From contig DDIS01000031.1 in NCBI GenBank assembly GCA_002338615.1, forward strand, positions 1 to 48,898: DNA of 48,898 nt, read 5' to 3'. Position numbers and translations under genes: made by a program. This DNA is from Proteobacteria bacterium UBA1844. Lineage in GTDB: Bacteria > Pseudomonadota > Gammaproteobacteria > Steroidobacterales > Woeseiaceae. This document shows positions 23,897-31,483 of the stretch, in pieces. How positions within the stretch are numbered: the first letter of the stretch is position 1; the number at the start of each line of letters is the position of its first letter. The notes below the pieces were generated by a model. The model worked only from the letters and a program-made list of their open reading frames with translations. It did not search any database and was not told the origin of the DNA.

Positions 23897-25420
23897 ATGC
23901 GAGTTTGCTTTTTGACGATGTTAGTTATCCTTGGTAGTGCTGCATCTAGTGTTGTGGCGCAAGCCGATCCGACGCCGGGTTACAACAACGAAATCCCAGC
24001 CGAAATCATGACGCCGGATACCGTCAAAACGCGTGTCGGAACACTCCGCTTTTTCGACGGTATGCCGGATAAAGACACGGTAAGGCTTGCATACGACAAT
24101 CTCGATTTCATGCGTGGCGTCGACGCATTTCTCAACTTCATTCCCGCCGCGTCGATCGAAGGTCTGCGTCGCGGTCTGGCTGAAGCCGGTGTTGATCAAG
24201 CGCACCATATAGCGGTGTTCGACAAATTGGCCGACTCCAACTCGCTGTTTCTGACGGGCAACACCGATACTGTTTATGCCCTCGGATTCCTGGATCTGGA
24301 GCGAGATGGTCCCACCGTTGTTGAAGTCCCACCCGGCGCCGGTCCCGGAACCGTCAATGATGCGTTCTTTCGTTTCGTTGTGGACATGGGTGCCCCGGGC
24401 CCGGATCGCGGCAAGGGTGGCAAGTATCTGATCGTGCACAAAGATTACAAAGGTGAAATCCCGGAAGGCTACTTCGTGGCCCGATCACCCACATACGTGA
24501 ACTGGTTGGTCCTCCGCGGGTTTCTGGTTGACGGAAAACCCGAGGCGGCATCCAAGATGTGGCGCGAGCACCTCAAAAGCTATCCGCTCGCCGATGTTGC
24601 GAATCCGCCAAAAATGAAATTCGTTAATACCACCGGCAAGGCGTTCAATACAATCCATGCGAACACCTACAAGTTTTACGAGGAGCTTCATGCTGTAATA
24701 GCTCGGGAACCGGTCGACTTTATCGAACCACAGCTTCTCGGCATCGCAGCCGCAATAGGCATCGAGAAAGGCAAGCCGTTCGCGCCGGATGACCGTATGA
24801 AAGCGATCCTTACGGAAGCCGTCGCGGTCGGCAATGCAACGGCACGCGCAATCTTGTTCAAGCCGCGCTCCGAGCTTGCCTATTATTACGAAAATAGCTG
24901 CTGGCAAACAGCCTTTATCGGCGGGGACTACCAATGGTTCGTCGAAAACGGTGAGGGTGCGCGCAACATGGACGCTCGCACGCTGTTCTTCTATGGGGCT
25001 ACCGTCAATACGCCGGCCATGGCTCTGAAAATGATCGGTGCTGGTTCTCAGTATGCTTATTGTACTGTCGACAATTCGGGCGACTATCTTGATGGCAGCA
25101 AAAATTACCGGCTTAACATTCCTGCCGACGTGCCTGCGAAGGACTTCTGGTCGGTGGTCGTTTACGATCCGCAGACGCGCTCGATGTTACAAACCAGCCA
25201 GCCGTATCCAAGTAAGAATAGCGTCAAGGACCCGCTCACGACTAACGATGACGGTTCCGTCGACCTCTATTTCGGCCCGAAAGCGCCGAAAGGCATGGAA
25301 AGCAATTGGACCGAGACGACGCCTGGTAAAGGCTGGTTCGTATTGCTCCGGCTTTACGGGCCACTGGGAACATGGTTCGACAAAACCTGGCAGCCTGGCG
25401 AATTCGAGCTGCTTGAATAG
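23897..25420 (+). CDS. Exported DUF1254/DUF1214 protein
   Basis: A 507-residue protein with a signal peptide (residues 1-22, VCFLTMLVILGSAASSVVAQA). An N-terminal DUF1254 domain (from RLAYDNLDFMRGVDAFLN to about residue 180) and a C-terminal DUF1214 domain (about 360-490, LNIPADVPAKDFWSVVVYD, GWFVLLRLYGPLG) follow. These two-domain proteins are widespread in environmental proteobacteria and are located outside the cytoplasm; their function is unknown. The ATG has GGGGAG seven bases upstream. Monocistronic by position. Confidence 0.85.
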   Translation: MRVCFLTMLVILGSAASSVVAQADPTPGYNNEIPAEIMTPDTVKTRVGTLRFFDGMPDKDTVRLAYDNLDFMRGVDAFLNFIPAASIEGLRRGLAEAGVDQAHHIAVFDKLADSNSLFLTGNTDTVYALGFLDLERDGPTVVEVPPGAGPGTVNDAFFRFVVDMGAPGPDRGKGGKYLIVHKDYKGEIPEGYFVARSPTYVNWLVLRGFLVDGKPEAASKMWREHLKSYPLADVANPPKMKFVNTTGKAFNTIHANTYKFYEELHAVIAREPVDFIEPQLLGIAAAIGIEKGKPFAPDDRMKAILTEAVAVGNATARAILFKPRSELAYYYENSCWQTAFIGGDYQWFVENGEGARNMDARTLFFYGATVNTPAMALKMIGAGSQYAYCTVDNSGDYLDGSKNYRLNIPADVPAKDFWSVVVYDPQTRSMLQTSQPYPSKNSVKDPLTTNDDGSVDLYFGPKAPKGMESNWTETTPGKGWFVLLRLYGPLGTWFDKTWQPGEFELLE

Positions 25421-25526
25421 TTAACAAAGGCCGGGATTGGGCACAGAGGCCTGGAATGGGGGTCATGCATTGGTAAGTTGCTGATTTCAGGTTCGGGAAT
25501 TCAGCTTCTTTCATCATGGCAAGCTC

Positions 25527-26147
25527 CTACATCAAAAGGCTTCCCAGTACCTCTTGCCCACTCTCCGTATGCAGCCAGATAATCGCCCCACAATTCATCA
25601 CTACCGTTCCCCAGAACGCGGTACGAAAAGAGGTCTTTTTAGACTTGTGTCGTAGTGTCTCTTGCGCGATCAACCCACCCGGCCAGCCGCCAATCAGACC
25701 CAGCATCAGAAGCGTACTTTCACTGGTGCGCCAACTTTCGCTTTGTGCTGCCGATTTATCGAGCGCATAAGCGACAAAGGTAATCAGGCTTAGAGCCGCA
25801 TACCCGATCAGGACAATCACGGGGAGATTGCCAGTCATTGCAGATACGCCAATTGCGGCAAGAAAAAGTACCGCGACGATCATCGCTGTTGTATTGCCCT
25901 TCTTCGCCGACTTTTCTTTGAGCTTGTCGCCGGCAAGAGTGGCATTCGCCGCACATAGCCGACCCTGCTTGTCTTTGGAAATCGAGTAGGTTACGACTTC
26001 ATTGACTTCGGGTCGCCGATTGCGATTGCCGAGCGCCTTCACATGAATAAAGATCTGTTTGCCGCCAGTCAGAGGAGTGATGAAACCGTAGCCCTTGTCG
26101 TCATTCCAGGAGCTGATCTTCCCCTTCGCGCGCATGCGATTCTCCAA
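25527..26147 (-). CDS. Cold-shock domain / DUF1294 membrane fusion
   Basis: A 206-residue protein. Residues 5-70 form a cold-shock domain with RNP motifs (KGYGFITP, KQIFIHVKAL) that binds single-stranded nucleic acid. Residues ~88-200 form a DUF1294 membrane domain with several helices (VAVLFLAAIGVSAM, VLIGYAALSLITFVAYALDK, LLMLGLIGGWPGGLIAQ, FWGTVVMNCGAIIWL). The fusion is recurrent in proteobacteria and would tether RNA or DNA binding to the inner membrane. The ATG at 26135 (MRAKGKI) is the more likely start. Confidence 0.85.
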   Translation of the reverse strand: MENRMRAKGKISSWNDDKGYGFITPLTGGKQIFIHVKALGNRNRRPEVNEVVTYSISKDKQGRLCAANATLAGDKLKEKSAKKGNTTAMIVAVLFLAAIGVSAMTGNLPVIVLIGYAALSLITFVAYALDKSAAQSESWRTSESTLLMLGLIGGWPGGLIAQETLRHKSKKTSFRTAFWGTVVMNCGAIIWLHTESGQEVLGSLLM

Positions 26148-26230
26148 CTTTCCAACTTTGTAGCAGGTATTGGATCAATCTTGCCCGAGAAAAGTCGCTC
26201 ACAAAAGCCGCTCAATAAATAACTCCTGAC

Positions 26231-26390
26231 AGGACACCCACGATTATCGACCGCATTTTCCGCACTTTCGTGCAGATTCGCTCACGATTATCGTGGGTGT
26301 CCTGATTACCGGCCGCATTTCCTGCACTTTCGTGCAGATTTGCTCACGACTATCGTGGGTGTCCTAATAGTTGTGGGTGTCCTAATAGTT
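26231..26390 (+). repeat. REP-like repeat cluster with GTGGGTGTCCT motif
   Basis: Two direct copies of a 62-bp unit (from 26251 and from 26313), each with CCGCATTT, GCACTTTCGTGCAGATT, GCTCACGA and TATCGTGGGTGTCCT, plus a third partial GTGGGTGTCCTAATAGTT. The first unit is preceded by the inverse motif AGGACACCCACGATTATCG (26231-26249), pairing with 26285-26303. An inner palindrome CTGCACTTTCGTGCAG is at 26322-26337. This matches the style of REP sequences mobilised by RAYT (IS200/IS605-related) transposases, but no transposase gene is present. It lies between two genes that share its strand direction. Confidence 0.75.
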
Positions 26391-26391
26391 A

Positions 26392-27147
26392 CTACATCCC
26401 GACGGCCCGGAGCTGGACGTTCTGCGCCGTGACTGCTGCGCCAAGTTCACGCAGCAGTGCTGCGCCATCACCGCGCCAGGCACTGCCGTGCATGCATGCC
26501 AGCGTCTTCGGATTCAGTTCGGCGAGCCGCTCGAGCGTCGCCAGCGTTTGCGGCGCATGCGCGTAGTAATCCAGCGGTGCCCGGTATGCCTCGCTTGGCC
26601 CTAGAATGTCGGACTCCGTCAGCGCTGTTTCCCCGGCGCCGCCTTGCGTAAACAAATCGCCGGCGAAGAACGTGTCCGTGCTTGTATCGAACATCAGGCC
26701 ACAGTCCCAGCCGTGGGGTACGTGCGGTGTGTCAAGCCAGCGCATGACGTGCTTGCCTAGTACCAGGTCCTCGCCATCGGCAAGTGCCCTGGGCTTTCGG
26801 TTCGCATAGTCTGTGAGGGAAACCATGGCCGCGATCCTGCTGCCAACCGCTTCGGCACGCGGCGCGATCGCGAGAAATTCGTTCAGTGCACCGCATTCAT
26901 CAGACTCGAAGTGCGAGATGCCAATATAGCGCAGCGTTTCCAATGGCAGAACCCGGCTGATTGCCTCGCTCACGAACGGGAACAGTGCCCGCGGACCGGT
27001 GTGGAAGATCATCGGCTGGTCGTCCGCAACGAGGTACTGGTTGAAGTTGAACTTGTCGCCGTTCGGCGAGCTGACTGGCGTGTTGATGCGGTAGATGTCC
27101 TCGGCGATCTCGTGGAGATTTGTGCCGGACTCGGTATTCGTGATCAT
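26392..27147 (-). CDS. MBL-fold hydrolase of the oxygen-binding (ODP/flavodiiron) type
   Basis: A 251-residue metallo-beta-lactamase-fold protein. SHFESDECG supplies an H-x-E-x-D pattern, as in the di-iron site of flavodiiron/ODP proteins, rather than the usual HxHxDH. FAGDLFTQ and ACMHGS give the other ligands. There is no flavodoxin domain, so it resembles stand-alone ODP proteins linked to oxygen or NO handling or sensing. It is divergent from a TetR-type regulator with a palindrome between, so it is probably the regulator's target. Confidence 0.8.
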   Translation of the reverse strand: MITNTESGTNLHEIAEDIYRINTPVSSPNGDKFNFNQYLVADDQPMIFHTGPRALFPFVSEAISRVLPLETLRYIGISHFESDECGALNEFLAIAPRAEAVGSRIAAMVSLTDYANRKPRALADGEDLVLGKHVMRWLDTPHVPHGWDCGLMFDTSTDTFFAGDLFTQGGAGETALTESDILGPSEAYRAPLDYYAHAPQTLATLERLAELNPKTLACMHGSAWRGDGAALLRELGAAVTAQNVQLRAVGM

Positions 27148-27170
27148 GAGCAGGCTCCTTCGTAATAGGA

Positions 27171-27186
27171 TGAACAGTAGTGTTCA
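27171..27186 (+). promoter_or_regulatory. Palindromic operator between MBL-fold and TetR genes
   Basis: TGAACAGTAGTGTTCA is a 16-bp inverted repeat (6-bp arms TGAACA/TGTTCA) in the 94-bp space between the two divergent genes. Its size and place fit a TetR-family binding site controlling both promoters. Confidence 0.65.
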
Positions 27187-27241
27187 ACGAAATAGAATCT
27201 ACGCCGACTGGAATTGCTTGTCAATAGTTCAGTAAACAGCT

Positions 27242-27835
27242 ATGATCACCCAAATGAAAACGCGCAAATATCGTCAGAAACAGCGGGCTGCCCAGCAGCA
27301 GGAGACGCGCGAACGCATTGTTGATGCGGCCATGGCCCTCCACGAAGAAATCGGTCCGGCGGCGACGACGATCAGCGCCCTGGCCGACCGAGCCGGTGTG
27401 CAGCGTCTGACGGTCTACCGGCATTTCGCGAACGACCAGGAAATCTTCCAGGCTTGCAGTACGAAGTGGATGGGCCGGCATCCACCGCCCGACCTGTCGG
27501 CAATTCCGGCGGGGAATGCGGCGGAAGCTACCCGCGCGATCCTGCTCGCGCTCTACCGCTATTACGACGCTACGCAGGACATGTGGCACTCCCTGTACCA
27601 GGACCTCGGAAAGGTGGACGGGCTCGACGAAGCCATGGGCGGGTTCGACGACTACCTCGCGACGGCCGAGAAAGCCGTGCTGAGCACCTGGGTGCCGCAG
27701 CGATCAAAAAAGCTGCGGGCAACCGTGCGGCACGCGCTACGCTTTTCCTCATGGCAGTCTCTCGCCGGGCAGGGACTCAAGCCAGGATCGATGGCGACGC
27801 TTGTTTGCACGTGGATCGCGGCGGCCGCCGCCTGA
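27242..27835 (+). CDS. TetR/AcrR family transcriptional regulator
   Basis: A 197-residue repressor. Residues ~20-65 contain the TetR helix-turn-helix (ERIVDAAMALHEEIGPAATTISALADRAGVQRLTVYRHF) and the rest is a helical ligand-binding domain. The start may be the ATG at 27242 or the one at 27254 (MKTRKYRQ). It is transcribed away from the MBL-fold gene and probably binds the palindrome between them; the ligand is unknown. Confidence 0.85.
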   Translation: MITQMKTRKYRQKQRAAQQQETRERIVDAAMALHEEIGPAATTISALADRAGVQRLTVYRHFANDQEIFQACSTKWMGRHPPPDLSAIPAGNAAEATRAILLALYRYYDATQDMWHSLYQDLGKVDGLDEAMGGFDDYLATAEKAVLSTWVPQRSKKLRATVRHALRFSSWQSLAGQGLKPGSMATLVCTWIAAAAA

Positions 27836-27873
27836 GAATCCCGGAAGCGTGCATCGAGCGGACTTCCGCGAGC

Positions 27874-28710
27874 TTAGATGTCTATCGCAGAACCGCTAAC
27901 CATCACGCCGCCTTCTGCAGGAACATCGACCGACAACACACTTGGTCGCCCCATGGTCACGCCCTGGCGAATGGTGAAACTGAAAGGTGCGGACCGGAGA
28001 CCGGAATCGCGGAGGTAACCGCCAAGGGCCGCGGCGGCTGCGCCGGTTGCAGGGTCTTCGACTACCCCTCCAACAGGGAACGGATTGCGCGCATGGATCA
28101 GCGAGTCGTTCTCGCGGCAGATCAACTGCAGCGTCGTCAGGTTTTCGCGCAGCATGATCGATTTGAGAGTCTCAAAATCGTAGTCGAGATCCGCGAGCCG
28201 CTCCTGGCTATTGGCTGCCAGAACCAGGTGCCAGGCACCGGCATAGGCCTTGACTGGCGGAATCGACTGGTCAAGGTCATCCCCCGACCAGTGCAGCGCC
28301 GAGAGCACCGCTTGTTGCAGTTCCGCGCTCGCCGGCTCATGACGCGTGTCAACGGAGACCAACGACGCCTGCATCTGCCCGGCGCGGCGTGCGGCGCTTA
28401 CCGTTACCTTGCCTACCGCGCTCGAAAGCGTGTAAGTGCCCTCACCATTTTCACGACCAAGCACAACACCCGAGGCAATGGTCGCGTGACCGCAGAAGCT
28501 GACTTCAGCCTCCGGACTGTAATAGCGGACCGTGCGATCTCTGCCGGATGTCGGTGCGATGAATGCTGTTTCCGAGTATCCAACGTCTGCCGCGATCGCC
28601 TGCATTGTTGCGGCATCTGGCAATTGCTCACCGATCCAGACGCCGGCTGGATTTCCGCCAACACCGCCATCGGCAAATGCAGACAGTCGATACAATTTCC
28701 CCTGCGCCAT
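27874..28710 (-). CDS. PhzF-family isomerase-like protein
   Basis: About 278 residues from the ATG at 28710. The PhzF fold signature is clear: AFADGGVGGNPAGVW, DVGYSETAF with the acidic residue used as the catalytic base in this family, FCGHATIASG, and DPATGAAAAALGGYL. PhzF itself isomerises a phenazine precursor, but no other phenazine genes are present, so this is one of the many PhzF-like epimerases or isomerases of unknown substrate. Its ATG overlaps the LysR gene's stop (TGATG), giving a coupled regulator-enzyme operon. Confidence 0.85.
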   Translation of the reverse strand: MAQGKLYRLSAFADGGVGGNPAGVWIGEQLPDAATMQAIAADVGYSETAFIAPTSGRDRTVRYYSPEAEVSFCGHATIASGVVLGRENGEGTYTLSSAVGKVTVSAARRAGQMQASLVSVDTRHEPASAELQQAVLSALHWSGDDLDQSIPPVKAYAGAWHLVLAANSQERLADLDYDFETLKSIMLRENLTTLQLICRENDSLIHARNPFPVGGVVEDPATGAAAAALGGYLRDSGLRSAPFSFTIRQGVTMGRPSVLSVDVPAEGGVMVSGSAIDI

Positions 28711-29675
28711 CAGGCGGCTCCATCCACCAATGCAGCGGACTTCAGTTTGGCCGCGACACCTGCAATGTCCGACCACCAGCCCTCTTTCGGAAAGAGCTCC
28801 TCAAAAAAGTCGTTGAAAACCCGGACTTTCGCAGTGACATAGCGATTGCCGGGATACACAAGTATCAATGGAGGTCCGGCTGCCACGTAGTGCGACAACA
28901 GGGGCAAAAGTCTGCCCTCCATGACGGCCGCATGCGCAAGGCCGTCTGGAACCTGTGCGACACCCGCGCCGACCGCTGCCATTTGAATGGCAGCATCAAA
29001 CGATGTCAGCCGAAGATTACCGCCCGGCACAAGTGTGACAATCTTGTCGCCGACGCAGAACTGCCAGTCCCGCGGCCGACCGCTGGACGGTGAAATCAGG
29101 CGAATGCAATTGTGCCCCGATAATTCATCGAGCTCGTGCGGCATACCGTGTTGCCGGACATACTCCGGGGACGCACAGGTCAGCCAGTGGCCCGGGCTCA
29201 GTTTTCGCGCGACTAACGTGGAGTCCGCAGGAATTTCGAGTCCGCGTATCGCGCAATCAATCCCTTCTTCGACCAGGTTTACAGCGCGGTCGGTAAGCAC
29301 AACCTCTACCTCAAGCTGGGAGTAGCGCCGCATGAACGCGGTGAGACCGGGATAGAAAATCGTATTAAAAAAAGACTGTGGTACAGACACACGCAAGCGG
29401 CCGCGCGGCTGCAACTGGACGCCGGAAAGGTCGTCTTCCGACTCTTCGATCTCATCGAGGATGCGAATGCAGCTCGCATAGTATGAGCGTCCTTCATCAG
29501 TGACGCTGAGCTTTCGGGTAGTGCGATGGAGCAATCGGACGCCAAGTCGTTTCTCGAGTTGCCCGACAGCATCGGTAACCGTGGTTCGCGATACACCCAG
29601 TGCATCCGCCGCGCGTACAAAGGCGCCGTGTTCGACAACGCGCACGAATACGCGCATGCAGAAAAGCCGGTCCAT
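28710..29675 (-). CDS. LysR-type transcriptional regulator
   Basis: About 321 residues from the ATG at 29675 (MDRLFCMRVF); an upstream GTG at 29693 is less likely. N-terminal winged helix-turn-helix (ADALGVSRTTVTDAVGQLEKRLGVRLLHRTTRKLSVTDEG) and a C-terminal periplasmic-binding-like effector domain (RLRVSVPQSFF onwards). It is coupled to the PhzF-like gene by a one-base overlap and diverges from the cytochrome gene at 29777, so either may be its target. Confidence 0.88.
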   Translation of the reverse strand: MDRLFCMRVFVRVVEHGAFVRAADALGVSRTTVTDAVGQLEKRLGVRLLHRTTRKLSVTDEGRSYYASCIRILDEIEESEDDLSGVQLQPRGRLRVSVPQSFFNTIFYPGLTAFMRRYSQLEVEVVLTDRAVNLVEEGIDCAIRGLEIPADSTLVARKLSPGHWLTCASPEYVRQHGMPHELDELSGHNCIRLISPSSGRPRDWQFCVGDKIVTLVPGGNLRLTSFDAAIQMAAVGAGVAQVPDGLAHAAVMEGRLLPLLSHYVAAGPPLILVYPGNRYVTAKVRVFNDFFEELFPKEGWWSDIAGVAAKLKSAALVDGAA

Positions 29676-29776
29676 AGGATTATCCCGAACCACCGAACAG
29701 TTAATTTATTCCTGCCGGCTTTATCCGGCAATAGGTTCTCTTATAAATTTTCCTCTCCCCATCAGGCCGTATTCGC

Positions 29777-30802
29777 ATGCACGACTTCTTCCGAATCAGA
29801 ACAATCAGTTGCCTCGCGCTCTGGTTGCTGTCTGGCCTGCCAGGCACGGCCGCAGCTGCGGATGGGGTTCCTGCTCGACTCAGCGAAACGGGATTGTTTG
29901 TGGCAGGTACAACTCGTATCCAGCCCGGGAACCGGTCCTTTTCACCGCAGTACTCGCTCTGGTCTGACGGTGCGACGAAACGTCGCTGGATCTACCTGCC
30001 GCCCGGCAGTGCCATTGACGCTTCTGACCCCGACGCATGGAACTTCCCGGTCGGCACGCGACTGTGGAAGGAGTTCAGTTATAGCCGGCCGATCGAGACC
30101 CGCTATATCGAACGCTTGCCAAGTGGTTCGTGGCTGTTTGCCGCCTATGTTTGGAACGACGATGGTTCTGACGCCATCCTTGCGCCGGAGGCTGGCCTGC
30201 CCGGCCATGTCGCCAACGAGGCGCCGGGAGGGCGATACCCGATCCCGTCACGCGAAGATTGTCTCGCCTGCCATGAAGGGGCGGCCGTACCCGTGCTCGG
30301 ATTCAGCGCTTTGCAACTATCGCCCGATCGTGATGGGCAAGCCGTGCGGGCGGAAACCCCGCATCCGGCGGACTTGCTGCTGACCAGCCTGGTGTCGCAG
30401 GGCCTCATCGTGAACCTGCCGGATGAACTGTTGGCGCGGCCGCCAAGAATTACCGCGCCGTCGCCTGCGGCACGTTCTGCACTCGGCCACCTGCATGCGA
30501 ATTGTGGACACTGCCACAACAATGGCGGGCCGCTGACATTGCTTGATCTTGTACTGGCTCAGAGTGTTGCCGGTGGAGTAACAAGCGCAGACGACATGTT
30601 GCAGACGCTGGTCGGACAGCGAAGCGATTTCGACCTGCCGGGCGCAAGCCAGCGCATTGTGCCCGGGCTGCCGTCACACAGTGTGCTTGCGCTGAGAATG
30701 CGGGCACGGGACCCGCTGACACAAATGCCCCCGCTTGGAACGCAGATTCCGGACAGTGAAGGGATTGCGCTCGTAGAGCGCTGGATTCGAGAACAGTTGT
30801 AA
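29777..30802 (+). CDS. Exported diheme c-type cytochrome (SO2930-like)
   Basis: A 341-residue protein with a signal peptide (to about residue 28). A beta-rich N-terminal domain (SFSPQYSLWSDGATKRRWIYLPPG, FPVGTRLWKEF) is followed by two heme c sites, CLACH (~160) and CGHCH (~240), and a C-terminal QMPPLGT segment whose Met may be a heme ligand. This order matches the SO2930-type diheme family found in marine gammaproteobacteria. It likely carries electrons in the periplasm. The next gene is a monoheme cytochrome 18 bp downstream with GAGGAG before its start, so they form an operon. Confidence 0.8.
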   Translation: MHDFFRIRTISCLALWLLSGLPGTAAAADGVPARLSETGLFVAGTTRIQPGNRSFSPQYSLWSDGATKRRWIYLPPGSAIDASDPDAWNFPVGTRLWKEFSYSRPIETRYIERLPSGSWLFAAYVWNDDGSDAILAPEAGLPGHVANEAPGGRYPIPSREDCLACHEGAAVPVLGFSALQLSPDRDGQAVRAETPHPADLLLTSLVSQGLIVNLPDELLARPPRITAPSPAARSALGHLHANCGHCHNNGGPLTLLDLVLAQSVAGGVTSADDMLQTLVGQRSDFDLPGASQRIVPGLPSHSVLALRMRARDPLTQMPPLGTQIPDSEGIALVERWIREQL

Positions 30803-30820
30803 ATTCTGAGGAGTACTCTT

Positions 30821-31387
30821 ATGAACGCCATTTTTGACAAACAACGCATGCTGTTATCAGTGCTGGTTGCCTTGCCGATTACTGCCGCGATTGCCGACGA
30901 CGACAAACTGGACCGCGGCCGCTACCTCGTGACCGTTGCCGGGTGCAATGACTGTCACACACCGTTTGTGCTCGGGCCCAATGGTCCGGAACCGGATATG
31001 AGCCGCATGCTCAGTGGCCACCCTGAGTCCATCGAGCTGCCGCCGCCACCGATACTGCCCGACGGGCCGTGGAACGTTGCTGTCGCCGGTACCAACACGG
31101 CCTGGTCCGGCCCATGGGGTGTCAGTTTCACGGCAAACCTGACGCCGGACCGTGAAACGGGATTGGGCAAGTGGAGCCTGCGAAATTTTCGAGACACGAT
31201 TCGAACCGGTCGCCACCTGGGACGGGGTCGCGCGATCCTGCCGCCAATGCCGTTTCCAATGTACAAGCACTTCACTGACGCGGATCTCGACGCGGTTTTT
31301 ACGTACCTGCAGTCGATACCGGCAGTCGCTAACCGTGTACCTGAACCGATTCCGCCAGGTGATCCATCAGCGGTGGCTGCCAATTGA
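30821..31387 (+). CDS. Exported monoheme cytochrome c
   Basis: A 188-residue protein with an N-terminal signal peptide (residues 1-25) and one heme site CNDCH near residue 47. The C-terminal FTDADLDAVFTYLQSIP helix is typical of class I cytochrome c; PPMPF supplies a candidate axial Met. It resembles cytochrome subunits that accept electrons from membrane-bound dehydrogenases. It sits directly after the diheme gene and probably serves the same electron-transfer chain. Confidence 0.85.
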   Translation: MNAIFDKQRMLLSVLVALPITAAIADDDKLDRGRYLVTVAGCNDCHTPFVLGPNGPEPDMSRMLSGHPESIELPPPPILPDGPWNVAVAGTNTAWSGPWGVSFTANLTPDRETGLGKWSLRNFRDTIRTGRHLGRGRAILPPMPFPMYKHFTDADLDAVFTYLQSIPAVANRVPEPIPPGDPSAVAAN

Positions 31388-31429
31388 AATTCTTCGAATC
31401 GCGAAATCGTAGTGTTTGTTCAAGTCGTC

Positions 31430-31459
31430 CAGGGCGGCAGCTTTAACACCGCCGCCCTG
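31430..31459 (+). terminator. Stem-loop between convergent genes
   Basis: CAGGGCGGC (31430-31438) and GCCGCCCTG (31451-31459) form a perfect 9-bp GC-rich stem with a 12-base loop, in the 96-bp space between the cytochrome gene and the propeller gene. Only AAAATTT follows, so termination strength is uncertain. Confidence 0.5.
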
Positions 31460-31483
31460 CAGAAAATTTGCCAGCGGACCGTA

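Noticed and set aside
26231..26390. Short CRISPR array
   Set aside because: Only two full units are adjacent with no unique spacers, the units are palindromic, and no cas genes are present; it fits REP-like repeats better.
27454..28842. Long + strand open frame (about 460 codons) across TetR 3' end and PhzF
   Set aside because: It lies over the TetR gene and antisense to PhzF, both of which have clear family motifs; the product is arginine/cysteine-rich with no domain. It is a GC-driven shadow frame.
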